The notes beneath the pieces were generated by a model that saw only the letters and a list, made by a program, of their open reading frames with translations, did not search any database and was not told where the DNA came from. Of a stretch of 64,000 nucleotides of DNA, positions 44,701-52,568 are shown one piece after another. The stretch is from contig NZ_BBJS01000017.1 in the NCBI RefSeq assembly GCF_000739895.2, forward strand, positions 123,776 through 187,775. The letters are read 5' to 3'. Within the stretch, counting starts at the first letter, position 1, and every line of letters starts with the position of its first letter. The translations under genes were made by a program, and so were the position numbers. This DNA is from Sphingomonas paucimobilis NBRC 13935 (GTDB lineage: Bacteria; Pseudomonadota; Alphaproteobacteria; Sphingomonadales; Sphingomonadaceae).

Positions 44701-44861
44701 CGGGCGGGGCAAGCGCGGAGACGCAGCACGCGATCGGGACGGGCGTGTTCGGGGGCATGATTACCGGCACCGTACTGGCGCTGATCTTCGTGCCGACCTT
44801 CTTCGTGGTGGTTGTGGGCTTGGCCGAACGCTGGCGCGCGCCCCGGGTGAAGGAGGCATGA
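41754..44861 (+). CDS. RND multidrug efflux pump, HAE1 family
   Basis: A 1035-residue inner-membrane proton antiporter with the 12-helix, two-loop RND pattern. It opens MAQFFINRPIFAWVIAIAIV, typical of AcrB/MexB/MexF. The proton relay pair is Asp406-Asp407 in GIIVDDAIVVVENVER. The porter-domain repeats and the second-half TM4 GLSAKNAILIVEFA are intact. Length is normal. Substrate range is likely lipophilic drugs; it cannot be narrowed from sequence. Its stop overlaps the next gene's first ATG. Confidence 0.95.
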   Translation: MAQFFINRPIFAWVIAIAIVLMGIIAIPQMPVARFPSVAPPTVSIYASYPGATPQTLNDSVVSLVQRELSSVKNLLYFESSADTSGSATITATFRPGTNPEMAQVDVQNRLKTIEPRLPQVVRQTGVTVESASSGFLMIVSLLSDGRQDEVELSDYMSRTIVDELKRIPGVGRVQNFSAERAMRIWIDPAKLAGYGLTATDVTAAIAEQNVQIAPGSLGAEPTAGGQRVLVPLTADGQLKTPEDFAAIILKANTDGSSVTLDKVARIELGRQSFGNDTRENGKFAASVGIQLTPGANAVAASKAVRARMTELAHSLPPGMSWSAPFDTAPFVRISIEKVLHTLAEAMLLVFLVMYLFLQKVRYTLIPAIVAPIALLGTIAVMLATGYSINVLTMFGMVLAIGIIVDDAIVVVENVERLMHEEKLSPADATRKAMQEITPAIIGITLVLSAVFIPMALAAGSVGTIYRQFSMAMAVSILFSAFLALTLTPALCATLLKPLDEGQPKNRFFTWIDHQFDRATRGYQGWVATLLKASGRMMLVFAAIVGMLAIAFVNLPSSFMPEEDQGYFMTSFQLPADATAARTLAAVKALEKHMTTRPGVDTTESILGFGFSGSGPNAAMVYTILKDWKDRGGTNVAKEVAAADAAMARDVHEGQVMNVMPPAIDELGTSSGFALRLEDRAGKGRHALFTARDMLVAYAQRSAKLTGVYAEGLPSGTSVRLDIDRVKARALGVSFTAISDMIGTALGSSYVNDFPNRGRLQQVIVQAEPAHRMNLDDVMKLRVKNTGGGTVALAELVTPVWSNSPLQLSTYNGYPSVSITGSAAPGVSSGEAMREMERLAAELPPGFGIEWTGQSRQEREAGAQAPMLLALSMLVVFLVLAALYESWSIPMAVMLVVPLGLIGAVSAVMLRGMSNDIFFKVGLITIIGLSAKNAILIVEFAKQYREAGRSLIDAAIAAARVRLRPIVMTSLAFTLGVVPLMLAGGASAETQHAIGTGVFGGMITGTVLALIFVPTFFVVVVGLAERWRAPRVKEA

Positions 44862-44863
44862 CG

Positions 44864-46279
44864 ATGCGATGTCTGCCCCTCACCCTGTTACTGGCGACCA
44901 CGGCCTGTTCGATGACCCCCCGGCTCACCTTGCCGACACCGCCGGTCGCCGAGGCCTATCCGATCGCGAGCGGCGCAGAAGCCTTGCCCGAATGGCGCGG
45001 CATGTTCGGCGATCCTCGGCTGCAAAGCCTGATCGCGCTGTCGCTCGACGCCAATCGCGACCTGCGCATCGCCGCGCTGAATGCGGAAGGAGCGCGGGCG
45101 CAGGTGCGGGTGCAGCGTGCCCAGTCGCTGCCCGGCGTCAATGTCGACGCGGGCTATACCCGCCAGCGCCAGCCCGCCAGTGTCGCCGGGGCAGGCGTCG
45201 GCCTGACGCCGGGAAGCGAGGCGAGGGGCTTCGAATTCGGCCAGTTCAGCGCACAGGCCGCGCTGACCAGTTTCGAGATCGACCTGTTCGGCCGCCTGCG
45301 TGCGATGAACGAAGCGGCGTTCCACCGCTGGCTTGCGTCGGTTGAGGCGCGGCGCGCGGTGCGCCTGGCGGTGATTGGCGCGGTCGCCGACGCCTATTGG
45401 AACGAACGGCTGGCCGACGAGCAATTGGCGCTGACCCGTTCCACGCTGGCCGACTGGCGGGCCTCGCTCGACATCACCCGGCTTCGCAAGGACGCGGGCC
45501 AGGCGAGCGGCGCCGATCTGGCGCAGGCCGAGGGGCTGGTTCGCCAGGCACAGGCCGATCTGGCACAGCGCGAGCGTGAACTGGCGCAGGCGACCAACGC
45601 GCTGACGCTGGCGGTCGGTGCCCCCCTGCCAAACGACCTGTTGCCACCCACCCCACTAATGGATCAGCCGATCCGCATCGCGCTGGCGGCAGGGACGCGC
45701 TCCGACCTGCTGACCCGCCGCCCCGACATCGCCCAGGCCGAACAGGAGCTGCGCGCCGCCAATGCCGATATCGGCGCGGCGCGCGCGGCCTTCTTCCCGC
45801 GCGTATCGCTGACCGCCGCCTTCGGTTTCGCCAGCCTGGCGCTCGACAGCCTGTTCCAGGGGGCCAACCGATCATGGTCCTATTCGCCCGCGATCAGCCT
45901 GCCCATCTTTCGCGGCGGCGAACTGCGCGGCAATCTCGACCTCGCCCGGCTTCGCGCCTCGACCGCCATTGCAACCTATGAAAAGGCGATCCAGACCGGC
46001 TTTCGCGAAGTTGCCGATGGGCTTGCTGCACAGGCGACCTATGGACGGCAGATGACCGAGCAGCGTGCCGTCGTCGGCGAGGCGGAGCGTCGCGCCAGGC
46101 TGACCGACCTTGCCTATCGCGCGGGGCAGACCAGCCGCCTGGAACTGCTCGACGCCCAACGAGCAATCTATGGCGCTCGGCAAAGCGCGCTGATCGTCCG
46201 GCGTGATCAACTGACCGCCGCCGCCGCGCTCTACCGCGCGCTCGGCGGCGATACCGAAGCCCGGGGAACGCCGCGATGA
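44864..46279 (+). CDS. outer-membrane efflux factor, NodT/OprM family lipoprotein
   Basis: A 471-residue TolC-like channel lipoprotein. The signal sequence is MRCLPLTLLLATTACS with the presumed lipid-modified Cys. WRGMFGDPRLQSLIALSLDANRDLRIA and later RRPDIAQAEQELRAANADIGAARAAFFP are landmark motifs of the NodT subfamily. Two outer-efflux-protein repeats with long coiled-coil helices fill the body. The ATG at 44864 is preferred over 44858 because AGGAGG (44851-44856) is then at a 7-base spacing. It completes a tripartite pump and its stop overlaps a further ATG at 46276. Confidence 0.92.
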   Translation: MRCLPLTLLLATTACSMTPRLTLPTPPVAEAYPIASGAEALPEWRGMFGDPRLQSLIALSLDANRDLRIAALNAEGARAQVRVQRAQSLPGVNVDAGYTRQRQPASVAGAGVGLTPGSEARGFEFGQFSAQAALTSFEIDLFGRLRAMNEAAFHRWLASVEARRAVRLAVIGAVADAYWNERLADEQLALTRSTLADWRASLDITRLRKDAGQASGADLAQAEGLVRQAQADLAQRERELAQATNALTLAVGAPLPNDLLPPTPLMDQPIRIALAAGTRSDLLTRRPDIAQAEQELRAANADIGAARAAFFPRVSLTAAFGFASLALDSLFQGANRSWSYSPAISLPIFRGGELRGNLDLARLRASTAIATYEKAIQTGFREVADGLAAQATYGRQMTEQRAVVGEAERRARLTDLAYRAGQTSRLELLDAQRAIYGARQSALIVRRDQLTAAAALYRALGGDTEARGTPR

Positions 46280-46440
46280 ACCGCCGTGACCGCTACACGC
46301 TTCCGATGCGGCTGCTCCACGGGATGCGCGCCACGCTGATCCTGGGACTGATCGCGCTCGGCTGGACGATACCAGTGCCAGTGCGCCCGCATCCACCTGC
46401 ATCGACGCTCACCCGCACGCCGCCCGGCCGTTCGATATAA
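46276..46440 (+). pseudogene. truncated cytochrome b561 gene at the end of the efflux operon
   Basis: An ATG overlapping the efflux-factor stop (ATGA) opens a 54-residue frame. Its first 33 residues (RYTLPMRLLHGMRATLILG, then LIALGWTI) match the first helix of di-heme cytochrome b561, including the heme-ligand-region His of the LLH motif. The match stops at about 46380 and is followed by unrelated proline-rich residues and a stop. The missing part would hold three helices and most heme ligands, so it cannot be functional. Confidence 0.55.
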
Positions 46441-46600
46441 ATAAGTCCCGGGGAACATGGCACCGTCTGCGGTGCTGGCGGGGGCGGCTCCGCAACCTGC
46501 ACCTCGGCGAACACCGGCAACGAAGAAGAGGCGCCCGCCGCATTGGACAAGGACAGCGCCAATTCGATAAGCGCCAGCCCAGCAGCTTGGCGCGCGCTGT
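46380..46600 (-). pseudogene. IS66-type accessory protein (TnpA) remnant
   Basis: On the minus strand the frame FAEVQVAEPPPPAPQ, then PGLIYIERPGGVRVSVDAG resembles the C-terminal half of the IS66-family orf1 protein, which typically ends in a PGGVRVRVDA-like segment. The rest of the IS is absent. It abuts the truncated cytochrome b561 frame and likely marks the event that cut it. Family call from memory. The remaining bases to 46744 hold nothing recognised. Confidence 0.45.
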
Positions 46601-46744
46601 TACGAGATTGATGTATTTGACGATCGCGATCAGCAGCGTGACGATCCCGATCGCTCTCAGCCGCAGAGAACCAAATCAAAAATGGGCATGAATGTGGGCA
46701 CGAGATCTTCGTTTTAGATTTTACCCTGTAAAATCAACGAGATC

Positions 46745-46834
46745 TGGCGGAGACGGAGGGATTCGAACCCTCGGTACGGTTTCCCGTACGACGCTTTAGC
46801 AAAGCGTTGGTTTCAGCCACTCACCCACGTCTCC
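46745..46834 (-). tRNA. tRNA-Ser (anticodon GCT)
   Basis: Ninety bases with CCA encoded. The acceptor stem GGAGACG/CGTCTCC pairs fully. The anticodon stem-loop is ACGCT-TTGCTAA-AGCGT with anticodon GCT, reading AGC/AGT serine codons. A long variable arm (GTACGG-GAAA-CCGTAC) and a T-loop GGTTCGAATCC are as expected for tRNA-Ser. IS debris lies immediately 3', but I see no second copy of the tRNA end that would mark an integrated element. Confidence 0.96.
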
Positions 46835-46998
46835 GGTTGCGGCGAGGTGCGGCTATAGCGGGGCCGGGGGAGGCAATCAACCGGGGATGGGCGCGATTTT
46901 ATGCAGAAAATCGACTAGAGCCTGTCGCGTCATTCATTGCGCCGCAAGGCGGCGGCTGGTTAACGTGGCGCATCGGTTCGCCGGGGGAGTTGAAGTTC

Positions 46999-47763
46999 AT
47001 GCGTTTCGTCTGTCTGGGCCTGTCGGTCCTCTGCGGTCTGTCGGTCGCGGGCGCCACCGCCTCGCCCACCTGGGCTCAGGTCCGCACGATCGACCCCAAT
47101 CAGGGAATCGACAGTGATCTGGCGACGCAGCCCTCGCGCCCCGCCCCGCGCCAATCGACGCCGGTCGAACCCGCCCCCTCCTATCCCCAGTCGCAGCCAC
47201 CGGCCGACACGACTCCGCCCCCCGTCACCACACCCTCCGCCACGCCGGAGAGCCGTGCGACCCAGACCAGCCAGGCCGCCGACACGTTCGAGCGTGACGA
47301 TCTGCTGGCCGCTGGCGAGGGCGTGTTCGGCAAAGGCGCCGAGGGCTTGGCCGGGATGATCGAGCGTATCCTGCGCGAACAGGGGCGCCCCAATGCCTAT
47401 ATTGCCGGGCGTGAGGCGTCGGGCGCGTTCGTCGTCGGGCTCCGCTATGGCTCGGGGATCATGACGCACAAGGTCGAGGGGCAGATGCCGGTCTACTGGA
47501 CTGGACCGTCGCTGGGCTTCGATATCGGTGGCGATGCCAACAAGGTGTTCGTGCTGGTCTATAATCTCTACGACACCGAAGAGCTGTTCCACCGTTTCCC
47601 GGCGGCCGAGGGGCGGCTCTATTTCGTCGGCGGGTTCGCCGCGACCTATTTGCGGCGCGGCAATGTCGTGCTGATCCCGGTGCGGCTGGGCGTCGGTTGG
47701 CGCGCGGGCGTCAATGTGGGGTATATGAACTTCACGCATAAGGCCCGGTGGCTGCCGTTCTGA
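46999..47763 (+). CDS. EipA-like periplasmic protein (DUF1134)
   Basis: A 254-residue exported protein. A signal peptide (LSVLCGLSVAGATASPTWA) is followed by a proline/threonine-rich linker to about residue 95, then the DUF1134 domain: YGSGIMTHKVEGQMPVYWTG, GFDIGGDANKVFVLVYNL and AATYLRRGNVVLIPVRLGVG. In Brucella and Caulobacter the EipA protein is periplasmic, folds as a small beta-barrel and is important for envelope integrity. GGGGGAG nine bases upstream sets the start at 46999; the frame is open from 46807 inside the tRNA. Confidence 0.88.
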   Translation: MRFVCLGLSVLCGLSVAGATASPTWAQVRTIDPNQGIDSDLATQPSRPAPRQSTPVEPAPSYPQSQPPADTTPPPVTTPSATPESRATQTSQAADTFERDDLLAAGEGVFGKGAEGLAGMIERILREQGRPNAYIAGREASGAFVVGLRYGSGIMTHKVEGQMPVYWTGPSLGFDIGGDANKVFVLVYNLYDTEELFHRFPAAEGRLYFVGGFAATYLRRGNVVLIPVRLGVGWRAGVNVGYMNFTHKARWLPF

Positions 47764-47812
47764 TCCCGGCGGCGGGCTGAGGAGTTCCCTTGGCCTTCGA
47801 CTGCGTCTCGCC

Positions 47813-48226
47813 CTATCCCCGCACGAGCAACCGATACGGCTCGCTCACCGCGATCACCGGTACGTCCCACGGATGCGCGGCCAGCAATTGGTCGGTCAAA
47901 GCGGAAACATCCGCTTCCGCATCATAGAGCGCGGTCAGGATGACGGTGGGTGACCAACTGGCCTCCCCCACCGCCCCCAGCGTGGGTACAGCACCCTCGC
48001 CGGGTCGAAAGCCCTCATAGCCGATCGCCAGTTCCACCACCTCGCGATACCGCCCGAAATCACCGAGCGGCGGGGTCCGCAGGATGGCGAGCAGCGCGGC
48101 GGCGGTCTGGTCCCGCTCGATCGCGTCCGGCTTGCCGGTCAGCAGCGCCGCCAGCGTGGCGGGCGCAACCGGGCAATAAACCCGGATGTCCCGCACCCAC
48201 CGGCCTGCGCGCATTCCCTCACTCAC
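47813..48226 (-). CDS. hypothetical protein translationally coupled to dihydroorotase
   Basis: About 137 residues if started at the GTG (48226) that overlaps the dihydroorotase stop as GTGA, or 133 from the ATG at 48214. It is a soluble alpha/beta protein: VYCPVAPATLAALLTG, AALLAILRTPPLGDFG and LTDQLLAAHPWDVPVIAVS. The last segment faintly recalls CutA/NIF3-type HPYExP strands, which is not enough for an assignment. The overlap makes co-expression with pyrC likely. Confidence 0.75.
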   Translation of the reverse strand: MSEGMRAGRWVRDIRVYCPVAPATLAALLTGKPDAIERDQTAAALLAILRTPPLGDFGRYREVVELAIGYEGFRPGEGAVPTLGAVGEASWSPTVILTALYDAEADVSALTDQLLAAHPWDVPVIAVSEPYRLLVRG

Positions 48227-49542
48227 CCGAAGTCGACCGCTTCGAAGCGGATCGGCTGGCCGGTCGGCGCGTCGGCGAGCTGGTCTTCCCACATCGCCAC
48301 CTGCCCGCGCACGATCGTGCCGATCGGCTTGCCGGTCAGTTCCATGCCGGTGAAGGGCGACCAGCCGCACTTGGACTGGAGCCACTGATCCTCGATCGTC
48401 CAGCGCTTCTTCAGGTCGACGATGGTGAAGTCGGCGTCATAACCCGCCACGATCCGCCCCTTGCCGACGATACCGAAGATACGCTGCGCCCCCGCGCTGG
48501 TCAGCTCGATCACGCGTTGCAGCGACAGGCGGCCATTGGCGGCATGGTCGAGGAGCAGCGGCAGCAGCGTCTGGACGCCCGGCATACCGCTGGGGCTGCC
48601 CGGATAGGGCTTGGCCTTTTCCTCCAGCGTGTGCGGCGCATGGTCCGAGCCGATGACGTCGGGCACACCCTGGTTGAGCCAGTGCCACAGCCCGTCGCGA
48701 TGCGCGCCCGAACGAATCGGCGGGTTCATCTGCGCCAGCGTACCCAGACGCGGATAGGCCTCCTCCCCCGCCAGCGTCAGATGCTGCGGCGTGACCTCGC
48801 AGGTCGCGATATCCTTATGCTGCGCAATATATTCGAGCTCGGCCGGCGTGGTGACGTGGAGGATGTGGATGCGACGCTTGGCTTCCCGCGCCAGCCGCAG
48901 GATGCGGCGGGTGGCGAGCAGCGCGCTTTCGTCATCGCGCCAGACGGGATGCGAGGCGGGATCGCCCTCCACCCGCTCATCCGCGCGGGCGTTCATCCGG
49001 TCCTCGTCCTCGGCATGGATGGCGACGCGGCGATGGCCCGAGGCGAGCACTTCGGCCAGCCGCGCATCCTCCGACACCAGTAGATCGCCGGTCGAGGCGC
49101 CCATGAAGATCTTCACGCCCGCCGTGCCCGGCATGCGCTCCAACTCGGCCAGGTCGCGCGCATTGTGGTTGGTCGCACCGACATAGAAGGCGTGATCGCA
49201 ATACATGGTCTTGGCGCGGGTCAGCTTGTCGGTGATCGCGTCGGCCGAATCGGTATTCGGCTTGGTATTGGGCATTTCGAACACGGCGGTCACGCCGCCC
49301 ATCACCGCCGCGCGGCTGCCCGAGGCGAGATCCTCCTTGTGCATCAGGCCGGGCTCGCGGAAATGCACCTGGCTGTCGATCACGCCGGGCAGGATGTCGA
49401 GCCCGGTGCAGTCGATCACGCGGCCCGCATCGCCTTTTGCGCCGATCGCCACGATCCGGCCATCGCGCACGCCAACATCGGCGCGGACGGGGCCGCCGGG
49501 CGTGTGAACGGTGCCGCCGGAAAGAAGCAGATCGAAGGTCAT
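48223..49542 (-). CDS. pyrC: dihydroorotase (PyrC-like, class I)
   Basis: A 439-residue amidohydrolase of the type annotated as dihydroorotase in alphaproteobacteria. It would convert carbamoyl-aspartate to dihydroorotate in pyrimidine synthesis. GVIDSQVHFREPG at about 53-65 is the first metal motif; most class I enzymes have HxH here, whereas this one has Gln-Val-His60. Other expected residues are present: GVKIFMGAS (Lys for carbamylation), AIHAEDE, ILHVTT and GSDHAPHT with the catalytic Asp. No pyrB is adjacent. The start at 49542 is the first ATG and leaves 47 bp to the divergent ygfZ-like gene. A hydantoinase-like role is the alternative. Confidence 0.85.
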   Translation of the reverse strand: MTFDLLLSGGTVHTPGGPVRADVGVRDGRIVAIGAKGDAGRVIDCTGLDILPGVIDSQVHFREPGLMHKEDLASGSRAAVMGGVTAVFEMPNTKPNTDSADAITDKLTRAKTMYCDHAFYVGATNHNARDLAELERMPGTAGVKIFMGASTGDLLVSEDARLAEVLASGHRRVAIHAEDEDRMNARADERVEGDPASHPVWRDDESALLATRRILRLAREAKRRIHILHVTTPAELEYIAQHKDIATCEVTPQHLTLAGEEAYPRLGTLAQMNPPIRSGAHRDGLWHWLNQGVPDVIGSDHAPHTLEEKAKPYPGSPSGMPGVQTLLPLLLDHAANGRLSLQRVIELTSAGAQRIFGIVGKGRIVAGYDADFTIVDLKKRWTIEDQWLQSKCGWSPFTGMELTGKPIGTIVRGQVAMWEDQLADAPTGQPIRFEAVDFG

Positions 49543-49589
49543 GGCAAACGGGCCTTTCGCATAGGGTCGCGCCTTCCTACCTTGCCGCC

Positions 49590-50348
49590 ATGAGCGATAC
49601 TACCCCGGCCTTGGCCCCCGCGACGACCCTGACCGACCGCACGCTGCTGCGCATCGCAGGCGAGGATGTCTGCGGCTTCCTGCAAGGTCTGGTGACCCAG
49701 GACGTCCAGGGGTTGACCGCCGACGCCCCGCGCTGGGCCGGGTTGCTCACGCCGCAGGGCAAGGCGCTGTTCGACTTTCTGCTCTGGGCGGAGGGCGATG
49801 CGATCCTGATCGACGCGGAGGCGACGCAGGCGGAGGCACTGACACGGCGGCTGTCCATCTATCGGTTGCGCCGGGCGATCACGATCGCGCCCGTCCCGGA
49901 ACTGGCGGTGCATTGGAGCCTTTCGGCCGATACGCAGCCGCGCGATCCGCGCCTGCCGGATCTTGGCCATCGCTGGTGGGCGCCGGCCGAGCCGGGTTCG
50001 GCAACCGAGGCATGGACCGCGCATCGCCTGTCGCTGGGCGTGACCGAAGGGGTGGGTGAACTGGGCTCGGGCGAGACGTTATGGTTGGAGTGCAATGCGC
50101 GCGAGCTGAACGGGGTCAGCTTCACCAAGGGCTGCTATGTCGGGCAGGAGAATACCGCGCGGATGCACCATCGGTCGAAGGTCAATCGCCGGCTGGTCGT
50201 GGCCCCCCTGGGCGAACCGGGCGACCGGACACGGGCCGTCTATCCAGACTTGGGGCTGATGGTCGAACATCGCCGGGTCGAGGCGTTGGGCGATGCGATC
50301 CGCCCGGAATGGCTGGAGCAGGCAGTGGAAGCGGGCGGGCAGGAGTAG
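49590..50348 (+). CDS. YgfZ/GcvT-like folate-binding protein
   Basis: A 252-residue protein of the YgfZ family, implicated in iron-sulfur cluster enzyme maintenance with tetrahydrofolate. The diagnostic motif KGCYVGQE is at 180-187. LLRIAGEDVCGFLQGLVTQDV and GLLTPQGKALFDFLLW are the expected N-terminal folate-binding core. The start at 49590 gives a normal length; the upstream open frame is antisense to pyrC. Confidence 0.9.
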   Translation: MSDTTPALAPATTLTDRTLLRIAGEDVCGFLQGLVTQDVQGLTADAPRWAGLLTPQGKALFDFLLWAEGDAILIDAEATQAEALTRRLSIYRLRRAITIAPVPELAVHWSLSADTQPRDPRLPDLGHRWWAPAEPGSATEAWTAHRLSLGVTEGVGELGSGETLWLECNARELNGVSFTKGCYVGQENTARMHHRSKVNRRLVVAPLGEPGDRTRAVYPDLGLMVEHRRVEALGDAIRPEWLEQAVEAGGQE

Positions 50349-50436
50349 AATGGCTTCCCTTCGGCTTACCGCCGCAAGGTGACCTTATAGGGCGACGAAG
50401 GGTGAGCGAGGGGTCGTGCCGTTCAGTCCGAAGCCT

Positions 50437-51000
50437 TTAGCGCCCGAAATTGGCCAAAGCCTCCGCATCCATGGCGAGGGCACCTTCGATGTGCTGAACA
50501 GGATTGGTCAGCATCTGCGCCACCTGCATGGCAATGGCGATCGCCGCCACCAGACCGAAGAGGCACAAGGCGCCAAACTGCAATCGGCTGGAGATTGTCT
50601 GGCTGCGTTCGATCCGACGCGCAGTGCTGATTTCCATCGCCAGACGATCGCACCCCAGTCGCTCGGGTGCCTGGCGTCGTTCGCCATCGCTTTCGCGCTT
50701 GGGCCGTTGTTCCAGCCGGGGTTCCTTCAGCAAAGCGTCGATGCTGATGACATCTTGGGTGCGGACGCCGGAGAAGCGCTCGCGCCGCCAGACGATCCGA
50801 CCGATCACCACCTGTTGGCCACGCCGCACATCGATATAGTCGCCGGGCGACAAGGTCGCATCGGAAGCGATCATCATGCCGCGCGACGAGATGTTGTGGA
50901 TACAGGCATCGCCCCACCCGCCGGCCGATTTCAGACGGCAGGGTATCAGCACTTGCTGGCGCGCCTCACGCGCTTTGAAATACTGCCTCGCGAGGGGCAT
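50437..51000 (-). CDS. PilZ-domain membrane protein
   Basis: A 187-residue protein. An N-terminal PilZ domain (about 5-90) shows the c-di-GMP contact arginines in KAREARQQVLIPCRL and the second motif near HNISSRGMMI (D/NxSxxG), followed by GDYIDVRRGQQVVIGRIVW. A charged linker precedes a single transmembrane helix (LQFGALCLFGLVAAIAIAM) near the C-terminus. It likely couples c-di-GMP to a membrane process. The start at 51000 has GGGAGA six bases upstream; the frame continues to 51066 without a better site. Confidence 0.85.
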   Translation of the reverse strand: MPLARQYFKAREARQQVLIPCRLKSAGGWGDACIHNISSRGMMIASDATLSPGDYIDVRRGQQVVIGRIVWRRERFSGVRTQDVISIDALLKEPRLEQRPKRESDGERRQAPERLGCDRLAMEISTARRIERSQTISSRLQFGALCLFGLVAAIAIAMQVAQMLTNPVQHIEGALAMDAEALANFGR

Positions 51001-51263
51001 CCGATTCTCCCAACACCCTGGAACCCTGTGTCCATATTGGGCAGGCACCAATAAAAGGTGAATCACGGGCGAGAGTGGTCGAGAACGATCGCATTTTCGG
51101 TGCCGGCGACCGCATGACCGTGTCGTGCCAGCATGAACATATCATGTGACGGCACCTATTATCGAACCGTCACACGACGACTCCATCGGCATTGGGTATG
51201 GCTTGGAAGTTCCAGGCCGATACGGCACCGGGATGGTCTGCGTCCCGTGCGATTGGCCCAGAC

Positions 51264-51302
51264 AAAAAAAGAGAGGCCGGCTTTCGCCGACCTCCCTCTT
51301 TT
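51264..51302 (-). terminator. intrinsic terminator of the OmpA gene
   Basis: On the minus strand GAGGTCGGC-GAAA-GCCGGCCTC forms the core of a strong stem (flanked by further AAGAGG/CTCTT pairing) followed by TTTTTTT. It sits 26 bp past the OmpA stop. The GAAA tetraloop and U-run make this the clearest Rho-independent terminator in the window. Confidence 0.9.
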
Positions 51303-51327
51303 ACAATCAGCCTTGGCTGAGCGTGGC

Positions 51328-52455
51328 TTACTGGCCAGCGCCCGGACCGTAGGTGATCTCGACGCGACGGTTCTGGACCTCGCGGACGCCGTCCGCAGTC
51401 TGAACGCGCAGCTTGTCGCGCTGTTCGCCGAAAGCTTCGGTCGTGATCGAGCCATCGGGGATCGAACGCGACGTCATGTAAGCCTTCACCGCGTCGGCAC
51501 GACGCTGCGACAGACCCATGTTGTAGCGCGGCGTACCCGAGGTATCGGTGAAGCCGGCAACCATCACGCGGGCATTGCCGCAGCTCTGGTACTGGGTGAT
51601 CGCGTTGTCGAGGATCGACGCTGCTTCCGGAGTGATGTCCGACTTGTCCCACTCGAAGAAGACAATGAACGGACCCGGCGAGCAGACCACAGGCTCGGGA
51701 GCCGGCGGCGGGGGCGGGGGGGGAGGAGGCGGCGGGGGCGGGGGCGGCGGCGGGGGCGGCGGAGCTGCCGGTTCGCCGAAGTTGTACGCCACGCCACCCA
51801 GGATCGAGTGCGAGCGGAAGCGGCCGTCGAACGTGTTGTTCGCGACGTCAACCAGCTTGACGTTCTCGGCGTTGAAGAAGCGATACTTCAACGTCGCGTC
51901 GATGTGGTCGGTCAGCGGAGCACGGATGCCCGCCAGAGCCTGCCACGCGAACACGGTGTCCGAGTCGTTCAGGAAGTCAGCACGGTTGTTGAGGGCGTAG
52001 TTCGCCTTGACGCGAGCGACACCGACACCACCGCCGACGAAGCCCTGGATGCCGTCATCGGCACCGAAGTCGAGCAAGCCGTTCAGCATGAAGCTGAGCG
52101 CCGAGGTCGAGCCGCCGGCATAGTCATAGTTGCCAGCCGGAACGGTGCCAGCACCGATGCCGGTGTTGGTCAGCGTGGTCGAGCTGAAACCATCGACGGT
52201 TGCGCGACGATAGCCGACTTCGGTTTCGAGGCGGAAGCCACCGAAGTCATAACCCATCACGGCGTCAACGTCATAACCATAGTCATGGTCGACGCTGGCG
52301 ACGCCAGTGCGCGTGCCGGTGACATCATAATCGATGTCTTCGACGATCATCCCGCCGCCTTCGATGCCGACGTACCACGACTTGTCGCGGGCGAGGGCAG
52401 GCGAAGCCAGAGCGGTGGAGGCGAGTGCCAGAACAATGGCAAGCTTCCGCATCAT
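51328..52455 (-). CDS. OmpA-family outer-membrane protein with polyproline linker
   Basis: A 375-residue protein. A signal peptide (KLAIVLALASTALASPALA) precedes an 8-stranded-type beta-barrel (WYVGIEGGGMIVED, GYRRATVDGFSS) to about residue 225. A linker of 20 consecutive prolines follows, and then a C-terminal OmpA domain that binds peptidoglycan (FFEWDKSDITPEA, VAGFTDTSGTPRYNMGLSQRRA and NRRVEI). The double ATG has AAAGGGGAC upstream. Followed by a textbook terminator, so it is a monocistronic, probably abundant porin-like protein. Confidence 0.94.
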   Translation of the reverse strand: MMRKLAIVLALASTALASPALARDKSWYVGIEGGGMIVEDIDYDVTGTRTGVASVDHDYGYDVDAVMGYDFGGFRLETEVGYRRATVDGFSSTTLTNTGIGAGTVPAGNYDYAGGSTSALSFMLNGLLDFGADDGIQGFVGGGVGVARVKANYALNNRADFLNDSDTVFAWQALAGIRAPLTDHIDATLKYRFFNAENVKLVDVANNTFDGRFRSHSILGGVAYNFGEPAAPPPPPPPPPPPPPPPPPPPPAPEPVVCSPGPFIVFFEWDKSDITPEAASILDNAITQYQSCGNARVMVAGFTDTSGTPRYNMGLSQRRADAVKAYMTSRSIPDGSITTEAFGEQRDKLRVQTADGVREVQNRRVEITYGPGAGQ

Positions 52456-52568
52456 AGTCCCCTTTCTTGGTTGTCACTACGGACAGCGCAAACCCACTAT
52501 CGGAGCGTTGGTTTCCACGCAAGCGAACAAAAGCCCGGCACTGTTGCATTAAGAGCACAGATTTTTGC

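Noticed and set aside
46745..46834. tRNA-Ser as an integration site for a genomic island
   Set aside because: IS debris adjoins the 3' end, but I found no integrase gene and no repeated copy of the tRNA end in the window.
52456..52568. General-stress sigma-factor (EcfG-like) promoter before ompA
   Set aside because: A GGAAAC followed about 17 bp later by GGTT is visible but does not match the GGAAC/CGTT consensus well enough to report.
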